A DNA stretch of 64,000 nt from Bacteroidaceae bacterium. Its GTDB lineage: Bacteria > Bacteroidota > Bacteroidia > Bacteroidales > Bacteroidaceae. Location: positions 1-64,000 of the forward strand of contig JAFUYT010000004.1 in the NCBI GenBank assembly GCA_017470425.1. Reading direction: 5' to 3'. The notes under the pieces are model-generated. The model made no database searches and had not been told where the DNA came from. It was given only the letters and a program-made list of their open reading frames with translations. This document shows positions 1-8,049 of the stretch, piece after piece (position 1 is the stretch's first letter; every line of letters begins with the position of its first letter). The position numbers and the translations under genes were made by a program.

Positions 1-3000
1 GCTTCGCAGGGTCTGCTGCTCATGATTCCTAACAGGTACAAGATTGCCGGTGAGCTGATTCCTACCGTGTTCGACGTTTCCGCCCGTACACTTGCTTCTC
101 ACTCGCTGTGTATCTTTGGCGACCACCAGGATGTGATGGCTTGCCGCCAGACTGGTTTCGCCATGCTCTGCGAGGGTTCTGTTCAGGAGGTGATGGACAT
201 GACCGCTGCTGCCCACCTGGCATCGCTGGAGACCTGCGTGCCGTTCGTCAACTTCTTCGACGGTTTCCGCACCTCTCACGAGTATCACAAGATTGAACTC
301 CTGGAGAACGACGACATCCGTCCGCTGGTCAACGAGGAGTACATCAAGCGCTTCCGCGACCGTGCCATGAGTCCTGAGCGCCCCATCACACGCGGTACCG
401 CCGAGAACCCCGAGACGTTCTTCACGCACCGTGAGGCCTGCAACCCCTACTACGATGCAGTGCCTGAGGTGGTTGAGAAGTATCTGGGCGAGCTCTCTAA
501 GATTACGGGTCGTGAGTATCACCTCTTCTCTTACTACGGAGCCGAGGATGCTGACCGCATGATTATCCTGATGGGTTCTGCTACCGACGCTGCCCGCGAG
601 GCTATCGACTACCTGAACGCCAACGGCCAGAAGGTGGGTATGATCTCGGTTCACCTCTATCGCCCGTTCAGCGTGAAGCACCTGCTGGCCGCCGTGCCCA
701 AGACGGTGAAGAAGATTGCCGTGCTCGACCGCACGAAGGAGCCCGGTGCCAATGGCGAGCCCCTGTACCTCGACGTGAAGGATGCCTTCTACGAGTGCGA
801 GAATCGTCCCGTCATCGTAGGCGGACGCTACGGTCTCGGAAGCCACGACACCACCCCGGCTCAGATTATCAGCGTGTTCAACAACCTCGCTATGCCCGAG
901 CCCAAGAACCACTTCACCATCGGTATCGTGGACGACGTGACGTTCACCAGCCTGCCCGAGGTGCCCGAAATGCCGCTCGGTGGCAAGGGTACGTTCCAGG
1001 CCAAGTTCTTCGGCCTCGGTGCTGACGGTACTGTGGGTGCCAACAAGAACAGCGTGAAGATTATCGGCGACAACACCGACAAGTACTGCCAGGCTTACTT
1101 CAGCTACGACTCCAAGAAGTCCGGCGGCTTCACCTGCTCGCACCTCCGCTTCGGCGACACGCCCATCCGCTCCACATACCTCGTCACCACGCCCGACTTC
1201 GTGGCTTGCCACGTACAGGCTTACCTACACATGTACGACGTGACGCGCGGCCTGCAGAAGAATGGTCAGTTCCTGCTGAACACTATCTTCGAGGGCGAGG
1301 AGCTGGCTAAGTTCATGCCTGATAAGGTGAAGCGCTACTTCGCTCAAAACAATATCACCGTCTATACCATCAACGCCACGAAAATCGCACAGGAGATAGG
1401 CCTGGGCAACCGCACCAACACCATCCTGCAGTCGGCCTTCTTCCGCATCACCGAGGTGATTCCCGTGGAGCTCGCCGTTGAGAAGATGAAGGCTGCTGCA
1501 CTGAAGTCTTACGGTGCCAAGGGTCAGGACGTGGTCGATAAGAACTACGCCGCTATCGACCGCGGTGGTGAGTACAAGCTGTTTGCTGTTGATCCCGCAT
1601 GGGCTAACCTGCCCGACGACGCTGAGAAGGTGGACGACGCTCCCGCATTTGTCAAGGAGCTGGTTCGCCCCATCAACGCTCAGGCCGGCGACCTGCTGCC
1701 CGTCAGCGCATTCGTGAAGCACGGCACCGTCGATGGGTCTTGGGAGGTTGGTACAGCCGCCTACGAGAAGCGCGGTGTGGAGGCCTTCGTGCCCGCTTGG
1801 AACAAGGACAACTGTATTCAGTGTAACCAGTGTGCTTACATCTGTCCTCACGCTGCCATCCGTCCGTTCGTCCTCACCGACGAGGAACTGGCTGGCTTCG
1901 ACGGTCTGGAGACCCTCGAGATGAAGGCTCCCGCCGCCATGAAGGGCATGCACTTCGTCATCGAGCCCAGCGTACTCGACTGTCTCGGCTGCGGCAACTG
2001 CGCCGACATCTGCCCGGGCAACCCGAAACTCGGCAAGGCCCTCACCATGGTTCCGTTCAACCCCGATGCAGCCGACATGAAGAAGATGGCTGCCGACTGG
2101 GATAAGCTCGTGAAGGTTCCCAGCAAGCAGGATCTCGTTGACATCCGCTCCAACGTCAAGAACAGCCAGTTCGCTCAGCCGTTGTTCGAGTTCTCCGGCG
2201 CTTGCTCTGGTTGCGGTGAGACTCCTTACGTCAAGCTCATCAGCCAGTTGTTCGGTGATCGTCAGATGATTGCCAACGCTACCGGTTGCTCTTCTATCTA
2301 CTCAGCTTCTATTCCCTCTACGCCTTACACGAAGAACGAGAAGGGTCAGGGTCCCTGCTTCAACAACTCCCTCTTCGAGGACTTCTGCGAGTTCGGTCTC
2401 GGTATGGCTCGCGGTAACAAGAAGAAGAAGGAGCGGGTGGCCAAACTCATCGCTGAAGCCAGTGAGGCTCCCCAGCCTTCTGAGGAGTACAACGCTCACG
2501 CCGCCGAGTGGATTGCCAACAAGGAGGACGCCGACAAGAACAAGGAGATTGCTCCGAAGTTGCGCGAGCTCATCCGTGCTGCTGCCGCTGCAGGCTGCGA
2601 GGTCAACAAGGAACTGCAGACCCTCGACCACTACCTTGTGAAGCGCAGCCAGTGGATCATCGGTGGCGACGGTGCTTCCTACGACATCGGTTACGGTGGT
2701 CTCGACCACGTGATTGCCAGCGGCGAAGATGTGAACATCCTCGTGCTCGATACTGAGGTTTATTCTAACACCGGTGGTCAGGCCTCCAAGGCTACCCCGC
2801 TCGGTGCCATCGCTCAGTTCGCTGCCCAGGGTAAGCGCATCCGCAAGAAGGATCTCGGCATGATTGCCACCACCTACGGTTATGTATATGTAGCACAGAT
2901 TGCTATGGGTGCTGACCACGCTCAGACCCTGAAGGCTATCCGCGAGGCCGAGGCTTGGCACGGACCTTCCATCGTCATCGCCTACGCTCCCTGTATCAAC

Positions 3001-3315
3001 CACGGTTTGAAGGCCAAGGGCGGTATGGGTAAGAGCCAGGCTGAGGAGAAGAAGGCCGTGGAGTGCGGCTACTGGCACCTGTGGCGCTACAATCCCGCTC
3101 TGGCCGAGGAAGGCAAGAATCCGTTCAGCCTCGACTCCAAGGAGCCGAACTGGGCAAACTTCCACGACTTCCTGCTCGGCGAGGTTCGCTACCTCTCTGT
3201 CAAAAAGGCTTATCCCAACGAGGCCGATGAACTCTTCGTCGAGGCACAGCGGATGGCACAGCTCCGCTATAAGACCTACGTCCGCAAGACGCAGGAGGAC
3301 TGGAGTCTGGGATAA
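1..3315 (+). CDS. nifJ: Pyruvate:ferredoxin (flavodoxin) oxidoreductase, 5'-truncated by window edge
   Basis: Oxidatively decarboxylates pyruvate to acetyl-CoA and CO2, passing electrons to ferredoxin or flavodoxin in the anaerobic cytoplasm. The frame is open from base 1, so the true start lies upstream; 1,104 residues are visible and about 80-90 are missing compared with the usual ~1,190-residue single-chain enzyme. Seen in order: the pyruvate-binding region (ASQGLLLMIPN, then GDHQDVMACRQTGFAML), the gamma-type domain, two 4Fe-4S motifs (CIQCNQCAYICP and CLGCGNCADICPG), and the TPP domain (GACSGCGETPY, ATGCSSIY, GGDGASYDIGYGG, YSNTGGQASKATP). The stop is followed by a strong hairpin. Identity is secure; the start cannot be judged. 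Confidence 0.97.
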   Translation, partial: ASQGLLLMIPNRYKIAGELIPTVFDVSARTLASHSLCIFGDHQDVMACRQTGFAMLCEGSVQEVMDMTAAAHLASLETCVPFVNFFDGFRTSHEYHKIELLENDDIRPLVNEEYIKRFRDRAMSPERPITRGTAENPETFFTHREACNPYYDAVPEVVEKYLGELSKITGREYHLFSYYGAEDADRMIILMGSATDAAREAIDYLNANGQKVGMISVHLYRPFSVKHLLAAVPKTVKKIAVLDRTKEPGANGEPLYLDVKDAFYECENRPVIVGGRYGLGSHDTTPAQIISVFNNLAMPEPKNHFTIGIVDDVTFTSLPEVPEMPLGGKGTFQAKFFGLGADGTVGANKNSVKIIGDNTDKYCQAYFSYDSKKSGGFTCSHLRFGDTPIRSTYLVTTPDFVACHVQAYLHMYDVTRGLQKNGQFLLNTIFEGEELAKFMPDKVKRYFAQNNITVYTINATKIAQEIGLGNRTNTILQSAFFRITEVIPVELAVEKMKAAALKSYGAKGQDVVDKNYAAIDRGGEYKLFAVDPAWANLPDDAEKVDDAPAFVKELVRPINAQAGDLLPVSAFVKHGTVDGSWEVGTAAYEKRGVEAFVPAWNKDNCIQCNQCAYICPHAAIRPFVLTDEELAGFDGLETLEMKAPAAMKGMHFVIEPSVLDCLGCGNCADICPGNPKLGKALTMVPFNPDAADMKKMAADWDKLVKVPSKQDLVDIRSNVKNSQFAQPLFEFSGACSGCGETPYVKLISQLFGDRQMIANATGCSSIYSASIPSTPYTKNEKGQGPCFNNSLFEDFCEFGLGMARGNKKKKERVAKLIAEASEAPQPSEEYNAHAAEWIANKEDADKNKEIAPKLRELIRAAAAAGCEVNKELQTLDHYLVKRSQWIIGGDGASYDIGYGGLDHVIASGEDVNILVLDTEVYSNTGGQASKATPLGAIAQFAAQGKRIRKKDLGMIATTYGYVYVAQIAMGADHAQTLKAIREAEAWHGPSIVIAYAPCINHGLKAKGGMGKSQAEEKKAVECGYWHLWRYNPALAEEGKNPFSLDSKEPNWANFHDFLLGEVRYLSVKKAYPNEADELFVEAQRMAQLRYKTYVRKTQEDWSLG

Positions 3316-3338
3316 GGCACAGACATTCCATAATCAAC

Positions 3339-3371
3339 AGGCTACGGATAGGATTATCCTACCCGTAGCCT
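3339..3371 (+). terminator. Hairpin terminator after nifJ
   Basis: Arms AGGCTACGG and CCGTAGCCT enclose a second inverted repeat (TAGGA/TCCTA), giving a long nearly perfect stem. It lies 24 bases after the nifJ stop. No clear T-run follows, which is common for Bacteroidales hairpins. Confidence 0.6.
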
Positions 3372-3397
3372 ATTAAAAACAAACAATATAATAAGAC

Positions 3398-3922
3398 ATG
3401 AAAAAAATCAGTTTCTTTCAATTATTCACCTTTATTGTAGTAGCGGTGTTCGCCGTTAGCTTCGTCTCTTGTAGTAAGGATGATAGTAGCGACAGTGACA
3501 ATGACCGTGGCAGTTCCAATGCCAATGCTAATGGGCTGGTCGGTACATGGCGCCGCATACATAAGTATGAAATAGAATACACTCAACAGAATGGAGAGTG
3601 GGTAAAGGCTAATGAAGAGGAGAAAAACTATGAGCCAGATGTCGCGAGTCATGGGCTTATCATCAATGCAGATGGTTCTGCGCAGGAAATCTATGTCAAA
3701 GGTGATGGCACCTACGATCAAGATGAAAAACCTGATATGTTTAAGTGGAAAACTGAAAACAACCATCTGTACCTGATGGAAGATGAAGAGGGTGATACAG
3801 ATGGTTGGGAAGACTGGGGCGCATATAAACTTTCTGGTTCTAAGCTTGAAATAACTTCTGATGGCTTAGGTCATAAAGGAACATATAAGGAACATACTGT
3901 CATGCGTTATCAAAAGCTATAA
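3398..3922 (+). CDS. Small lipocalin-like lipoprotein
   Basis: 174-residue predicted lipoprotein. A Lys-Lys/hydrophobic signal peptide ends in the lipobox-like VSFVSC, with the lipidated Cys near residue 26. An acidic Ser/Asp/Asn-rich linker of about 20 residues follows, then a compact domain beginning GLVGTWRR, typical of Bacteroidales lipocalin-like domains that start with a 'G.W' motif. The ATG is preceded by an AT-rich leader. The gene stands alone between two hairpins and has lower G+C than nifJ. The exact role is unknown; members of this class sit in the outer membrane or periplasm and are presumed ligand binders. Confidence 0.75.
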   Translation: MKKISFFQLFTFIVVAVFAVSFVSCSKDDSSDSDNDRGSSNANANGLVGTWRRIHKYEIEYTQQNGEWVKANEEEKNYEPDVASHGLIINADGSAQEIYVKGDGTYDQDEKPDMFKWKTENNHLYLMEDEEGDTDGWEDWGAYKLSGSKLEITSDGLGHKGTYKEHTVMRYQKL

Positions 3923-3980
3923 GATACACAATCAGAGAATCAAAGAGGCTTAGTAAGAGCCCCTATGATGTTATGGATAT

Positions 3981-4015
3981 GAGGTCGTGTCAAAAGTAAC
4001 AGACATGACCTCTTA
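3981..4015 (+). terminator. Hairpin terminator after the lipoprotein gene
   Basis: Stem GAGGTCGTGTC / GACATGACCTC (11 bp with one G-U pair) around a 10-nt loop, followed by TTAATTGT. Confidence 0.6.
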
Positions 4016-4066
4016 ATTGTATCTGTAAGTCAATCAACATAAACATATTGCATTAATGATGCGTCC

Positions 4067-4097
4067 GCGCTCATATCATATTTCAACAATTCCATAG
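4067..4097. repeat. 31-bp direct repeat, copy 1 (flank of AAA ATPase gene)
   Basis: A 31-bp stretch beginning GCGCTCATATCATATTTCAA recurs in the same orientation at 5865-5895 with two mismatches. The two copies bracket the AAA ATPase gene and the remnant upstream of it. Confidence 0.7.
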
Positions 4098-4122
4098 GAT
4101 GTCCTGTTTTATGATGACGAAA

Positions 4123-5310
4123 TCATTCAAGTAACCGACCTATATCCCATGTGAGGAATTCTTCTATGGGAATACCACCAGAACCAACTACGAAAGAGTG
4201 GAGAGGATGAAACTGCTCGCCAAACAATGGCAGACCATTATTGGAGGTCCTACGCCCACTCTTAACCTCTATGGCAATAAGTTGTTTGTCGTACTCTATG
4301 ATGAAATCCACCTCGTCGTCCTTCTCACGCCAGAAGTAGAGCTTGTAGTCGTACTCGTCGGCCTGATTCAGCAGATGCGCTCCCACGGCACTCTCCACCC
4401 AGCGTCCCCAGAGGTTAGGCGTGGTAAATGCCTTATTGAACGTCGTACCGCTCTGTACTGAAAAGAGTGCCGTGTTGTAAACCATCAACTTTGGCACGGA
4501 ATTGTATTTGCGTGCATTGTCCGACGCATATTTTTGCAGTCCACAGAGCAGTCGCGATTCGTCGAGCGTGGTCAGATAACCTGCTAACGTCGTCACATTG
4601 CCTGCATCCTGCAACTGCCCCAGCATTTTGTTTAGCGACAACTCTTTGCTGGAATAGGCGCAACCCAGTTCAAACAGCTGCTTCATCAAGGCCGGCTTAT
4701 AGACAACCTTTGTCATCAGCACATCTTTCTCTATGGCTGGAGCCACTATGCTGTCCTTGATATACCTGCGCCATCGTCGTTCGTCCTTAATAAACATGGC
4801 ACCTCCAGGATAGCCGCCAAAATAGATATATTGGTCAATGTCCATGTTAAATGCCTCGTGCATTTCTGCATAACTCCAATGTGGCATTCTGATGAGTTCA
4901 TACCTGCCTGCCAGCGATTCCGTCAGACCGTCTTTCAGAAGCAGCCTGGAAGAACCGAGGATGACGACTTTCATATTGAGGTCTTTAAACGTATCTTCAT
5001 CCCACTCTTTCTTGACAGCCTCGCTCCAGTTATCTCTCTTGTGTACCTCGTCAATCACGAGCAGGTATTCCTTAGCCCCAGCCACTTTCATGCGTGCACG
5101 TGCCGTAGCCCACATCTCGCCAATCCAGGCCGTGTTGGTATGGTCTATATTGTCGGCACTGACCAGCATAAAGGGTATATCAGTTTCCTGAAGCACCTGC
5201 TTCACCATCGTAGATTTACCCACCTGACGAGGTCCAGAGATAACTTGAATCTTGCTTCTCGGTTCTGAAATTCTAGAGTATAATTCTTGGAATTGTGCTC
5301 TTTTAAACAT
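4123..5310 (-). CDS. AAA family ATPase with DUF4143 domain
   Basis: 395-residue cytoplasmic ATPase of the widespread AAA_14/DUF4143 family. The Walker A is GPRQVGKST near residue 29 and the Walker B is YLLVIDEVHK. A GSSR sensor-like motif follows, then the C-terminal DUF4143 region with a PD-(D/E)xK-like signature (EVDFIIEY...IAIEVKSG). The start was placed at the ATG giving MFKRAQF: an upstream in-frame start at 5361 lies beyond the -7 box (5331-5338), so it could not be in the transcript. The gene is AT-rich and monocistronic, with three 22-bp spaced repeats over its promoter. Such ATPases are abundant in Bacteroidales and often look mobile or accessory; the cellular role is unresolved. Confidence 0.9.
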   Translation of the reverse strand: MFKRAQFQELYSRISEPRSKIQVISGPRQVGKSTMVKQVLQETDIPFMLVSADNIDHTNTAWIGEMWATARARMKVAGAKEYLLVIDEVHKRDNWSEAVKKEWDEDTFKDLNMKVVILGSSRLLLKDGLTESLAGRYELIRMPHWSYAEMHEAFNMDIDQYIYFGGYPGGAMFIKDERRWRRYIKDSIVAPAIEKDVLMTKVVYKPALMKQLFELGCAYSSKELSLNKMLGQLQDAGNVTTLAGYLTTLDESRLLCGLQKYASDNARKYNSVPKLMVYNTALFSVQSGTTFNKAFTTPNLWGRWVESAVGAHLLNQADEYDYKLYFWREKDDEVDFIIEYDKQLIAIEVKSGRRTSNNGLPLFGEQFHPLHSFVVGSGGIPIEEFLTWDIGRLLE

Positions 5311-5330
5311 AGTTGCTTGATTTTCTGCTG

Positions 5331-5362
5331 CAAAGATAGACAAAATTCTCAATTTGACCAAA
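5331..5362 (-). promoter_or_regulatory. Bacteroidetes-type promoter of the AAA ATPase gene
   Basis: On the minus strand TTTG (5359-5362), a 20-nt spacer and TATCTTTG (5331-5338) match the TTTG-N19/20-TAnnTTTG sigma-ABfr pattern. The start codon is 20 bases downstream of the box. Confidence 0.8.
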
Positions 5363-5396
5363 TAAAATTCTCAAAAGTTGCTTCCAGAATTCTCAA
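5345..5396. repeat. Three ATTCTCAA direct repeats at exact 22-bp spacing
   Basis: ATTCTCAA occurs at 5345-5352, 5367-5374 and 5389-5396. The first copy lies between the -33 and -7 elements of the ATPase promoter. An inverted copy (ATTGAGAA) lies at 5424-5431, and an inverted repeat AAGTTGCTT/AAGCAACTT sits at 5375-5383/5410-5418. The helical phasing suggests an operator. Confidence 0.7.
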
Positions 5397-5440
5397 AATG
5401 GTCTAATTTAAGCAACTTCATACATTGAGAACGTGTGTTC

Positions 5441-5465
5441 TTGCAAAAAACACAATGCCGCTATA
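5441..5465. repeat. 25-bp direct repeat, copy 1
   Basis: Contains ACAATGCCGCTATA after a run of A. It recurs at 5736-5760 in the same orientation with two mismatches. Confidence 0.65.
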
Positions 5466-5477
5466 ACTTGAGTATGG

Positions 5478-5648
5478 TTAAAGCGTGCTATCCAACTCGT
5501 CGATGTACTCCAAGCAGAAATCCTCCAGTCCGATATAGTAGATGCCGTTCTCGTCGAACCAGGGTATGATGTGGTCGCGCAACTCTATGAGTTGCTTGAG
5601 ATAATAACTCCTGTTTATTCTATCTATATTTCCGAAAGTTTTGCGTAT
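5478..5648 (-). pseudogene. C-terminal remnant of an unidentified gene
   Basis: On the minus strand an open stretch of 56 codons runs from an in-frame stop (5649-5651) to a TAA at 5478-5480. It reads ...LRDHIIPWFDENGIYYIGLE... and looks like genuine protein (amphipathic, good codon use), but it has no start codon or promoter of its own. I read it as the tail of a decayed gene. Parent family not recognised. Confidence 0.4.
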
Positions 5649-5735
5649 TTACGCACATTTTTCAGATAAGTCAATCTTGTAAGACAATCATTTGACCATC
5701 TCTTTCCCCGATCACCCTGCCTTCACTCACATTTC

Positions 5736-5760
5736 TTACAAAAAATACAATGCCGCTATA
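5736..5760. repeat. 25-bp direct repeat, copy 2
   Basis: Second copy of the 5441-5465 sequence (two mismatches). The stretch 5652-6206 otherwise holds no gene I can support. Confidence 0.65.
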
Positions 5761-5864
5761 CAGGCCTGTCAATCATGGCCACCTGGAACCCGTGAACCTA
5801 ATGTCCTTGAACCACAGGATAAGGAAGCACCGGTTCCCTTCGCGAAGAAAAAGCTTCCACGCCT

Positions 5865-5895
5865 GCGCTCATATCATATTTCAATAATTCCGTAG
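5865..5895. repeat. 31-bp direct repeat, copy 2
   Basis: Second copy of 4067-4097, differing at two positions. Confidence 0.7.
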
Positions 5896-6206
5896 TGTTT
5901 TACCTCTTTCCTTTGCTTTCCATTTGAAATCCTTATTGATGTAACAACGGTTGGCACTCTTTCCCCAAAGATCAAATTCTAAATGAAAATGTGGCAAAAG
6001 AACTCGTATTTGTGACTTTTGCGACTCCTTTTCTGCAAAAATCACATATGACTAGCACTTTTTATATAAAAAAGGTGGTGGATTGAAGATTTTTATGTAC
6101 TTTTACAATCGAAATCGGGGAGAAATCCGGTTTCATTGATGCATTAGCTTGTTATTTCGCACTTACCGAAGAAGCCTATGAAACTAATTTGGAATAGTTC
6201 GATTTA

Positions 6207-6371
6207 GGAAGCAAAAGGGAAAGGCCAAAGAATGGTCATTCTTCACTTCAAGCATTAGCTATGCACACGCCTTTGGCGTGGAGCATTCTTGTATTGAAGT
6301 GAGGGCTTCCAAATTTCCTAGGCTCGCCCCTTAGGTAAGTGCATAAGAGTGGCCACGCCATTCTTTTATGC
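6207..6371 (+). promoter_or_regulatory. Structured leader candidate upstream of the CsgG operon
   Basis: Nested complementary segments: GGAAGC (6207-6212) with GCTTCC (6305-6310); CACTTCAA (6244-6251) with TTGAAGTG (6294-6301); apical CACGCC-TTT-GGCGTG (6266-6280). A side hairpin AAGAATG-GT-CATTCTT lies at 6228-6243. A further hairpin (GCATAAGAGTGGC / GCCATTCTTTTATGC) spans 6341-6371, 44 bases before the csgG-like start. No TAnnTTTG box was found nearby. It could be a cis-regulatory RNA or a degenerate mobile palindrome. Confidence 0.4.
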
Positions 6372-6415
6372 CCGTCCGTGTGCATTTTATGTTTAACTCA
6401 ATAATAATAAGCGAA

Positions 6416-7351
6416 ATGAAAAAAAATGTTTTGTTTATGATGCTATTTTCACTTTGTACGTTTACTAATGCACAACGAAAAGTGGAGATTGTGGAACCTG
6501 TAAAGCAAGATTTGGCTGATGCAGGGGGGCGAGTGATTAAGCGCAAAGTGGCAATTGGTCGCTTTAGTAATGAAACACAGTATGCTAAAGGCATCTTCTA
6601 TGACAAGGAGAATGACCCGATGGGCAAACAAGCTCTTGACATCCTGTCATCTAAGCTGGCAGCATCTGGCAAATTCTTATTGCTTGAAAGAAGTGACATA
6701 GCGTCTCTATTGGAAGAGGCGAAGAAGAGTGATAATGGCCTAGCCACAATCGGTGCTGATTATATGATTATCGGCTCTATCACTGAGTTTGGCCGAAAGA
6801 ATACTGGCAAGAATGGCGTTTTCACAAACGTAAAGACGCAAACAGTAGAAGCTGCCGTTGCTATTCGCCTTGTTGACGTCTCAACGGGTCTTATCATCTA
6901 TTCAGACGAAGGTAAAGGCTCCGCAGAAATTACGACAAAGACCACTATGGGCGTTGGTGGACAGGCCAGCTACGACGCAACATTGAGCGATAAAGCAATT
7001 TCGGAAGCAATAGGCCAACTCGTAGAGAATATCATCAATAAATGTACGGACAAGCCTTGGCGCACATTCTTCCTTTCATTTGACAACGATGCTCAGTTAA
7101 TTGCCGGTGGCGCAAGTCAAGGCATCAAGGTCGGCGACACATTCGCAGTCAAAACTAAGGGAAAGAAGGTTAAAAATCCTCAAACTGGCATTATGATAGA
7201 ACTACCAGGCAAGCAGATAGGAACTGTGACTGTATCTGCAACGAGTGGTGATACCCCAGAAACAGAGTTCTCCTTCGTTACATTCACTGGTGACGGCACA
7301 GCTATTGATGCCGAGAAACTGACAGAATACTTTATCGAGGAAATCAAATAA
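6416..7351 (+). CDS. CsgG/HfaB-family envelope protein
   Basis: 311-residue CsgG-family protein; relatives form curli-type secretion pores or assist lipoprotein and adhesin assembly in the outer membrane. The ATG at 6416 starts a classical signal peptide ending near TNA-Q; an upstream in-frame start at 6368 would bury it. The mature part contains the CsgG-like core (KVAIGRFSNET, LLLERSDIASLLEE, GADYMIIGSITEFG, RLVDVSTGLIIYSDEGKG). CsgG lipoproteins usually have an SPII lipobox, but none is clear here. It is the first of four closely spaced genes, followed by small lipoproteins of the DUF4810 and DUF799 families, the standard partners of CsgG in Gram-negatives. Confidence 0.88.
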   Translation: MKKNVLFMMLFSLCTFTNAQRKVEIVEPVKQDLADAGGRVIKRKVAIGRFSNETQYAKGIFYDKENDPMGKQALDILSSKLAASGKFLLLERSDIASLLEEAKKSDNGLATIGADYMIIGSITEFGRKNTGKNGVFTNVKTQTVEAAVAIRLVDVSTGLIIYSDEGKGSAEITTKTTMGVGGQASYDATLSDKAISEAIGQLVENIINKCTDKPWRTFFLSFDNDAQLIAGGASQGIKVGDTFAVKTKGKKVKNPQTGIMIELPGKQIGTVTVSATSGDTPETEFSFVTFTGDGTAIDAEKLTEYFIEEIK

Positions 7352-7360
7352 AATCATTGT

Positions 7361-7708
7361 ATGAAAGCTAAAGTTATATTTTCAATGCTTGCCATTGCCT
7401 TCTTAATGATTGGCTGCAAAGCAAATTATCCTGTTGCTCAACAGAGTGGAAAGGAAGATATGGCATATTTGGTGTTTGTCGGACCTCTGAAAACTTATGG
7501 AAATGGCTCGAAACCCGTGCAAGTTGAAGTGGACGGAACCAAATTTGATGCCAAGGTAGTAAAGCCAAAGACGGCGAACAGAAAAGGAACTCAGTACGGA
7601 GTTGCGACTGGTCGTAGAAATGTTACCGTTAAGTTCAACGGTCAAACCGTTTATCAGAAGCAATTGTTCCTGTCAAGTCAAGAAACTAAAATTATAAATT
7701 TACCATGA
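7361..7708 (+). CDS. Small lipoprotein in CsgG operon
   Basis: 115-residue lipoprotein with signal peptide and lipobox LMIGC (Cys near residue 19). The mature domain (YLVFVGPLKTYGNGS...VEVDGTKFDAKVV) looks like a short beta-sandwich resembling PEGA-type surface domains; I do not assign it to a family. It begins 9 bases after the CsgG-like gene and overlaps the next gene by 4 bases, so translation is probably coupled. It is an additional component not seen in the minimal CsgG-DUF4810-DUF799 set. Confidence 0.75.
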   Translation: MKAKVIFSMLAIAFLMIGCKANYPVAQQSGKEDMAYLVFVGPLKTYGNGSKPVQVEVDGTKFDAKVVKPKTANRKGTQYGVATGRRNVTVKFNGQTVYQKQLFLSSQETKIINLP

Positions 7709-8049
7709 AGAAATTCATTATTTCAGCCGTCTGCGTGATGGCTATGGCTTCTTGCCAAACACAGCAGTCGCTATATTCTTGGTATGATTCTGAGGATGCG
7801 ACCTACACGTACACCAAACGTGGTACAGAAGAGACACTTGCAAAAGCAATGGCTCAGTATGAAAAGGTTATTAGTAAGCAGAAAGGACTTCGCAAGGTTG
7901 TTCCTCCGGGAGTGAACGCAGAGTATGGCTATCTTCTTTTCAAAGCAGGAAAGAAAGAGGAAGGTTTAACCCTTCTTCGTGCAGAAATCACAGCCTATCC
8001 TGAATCTGAGAAATTCATTTCACGAATCATCAACCAACTGGAAAAATGA
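7705..8049 (+). CDS. DUF4810-family lipoprotein
   Basis: 114 residues with signal peptide and lipobox MASC. SLYSWYDSED near the N-terminus of the mature part, the following Tyr-rich stretch and a helical repeat-like C-terminus (YGYLLFKAGKKEEGLTLLRAE) match the DUF4810 family that accompanies CsgG and DUF799 proteins. It overlaps both neighbours by 4 bases (ATGA), showing tight operon coupling. Likely a periplasmic-face outer-membrane lipoprotein working with the CsgG homologue. Confidence 0.82.
   Translation: MKKFIISAVCVMAMASCQTQQSLYSWYDSEDATYTYTKRGTEETLAKAMAQYEKVISKQKGLRKVVPPGVNAEYGYLLFKAGKKEEGLTLLRAEITAYPESEKFISRIINQLEK

Noticed and set aside
5311-5361. Longer N-terminus for the AAA ATPase
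   Set aside because: The alternative start lies upstream of the -7 box, so it would not be transcribed from the identified promoter.
5692-5895. 67-codon plus-strand frame
   Set aside because: It covers two dispersed direct repeats, and its sequence lacks protein-like features.
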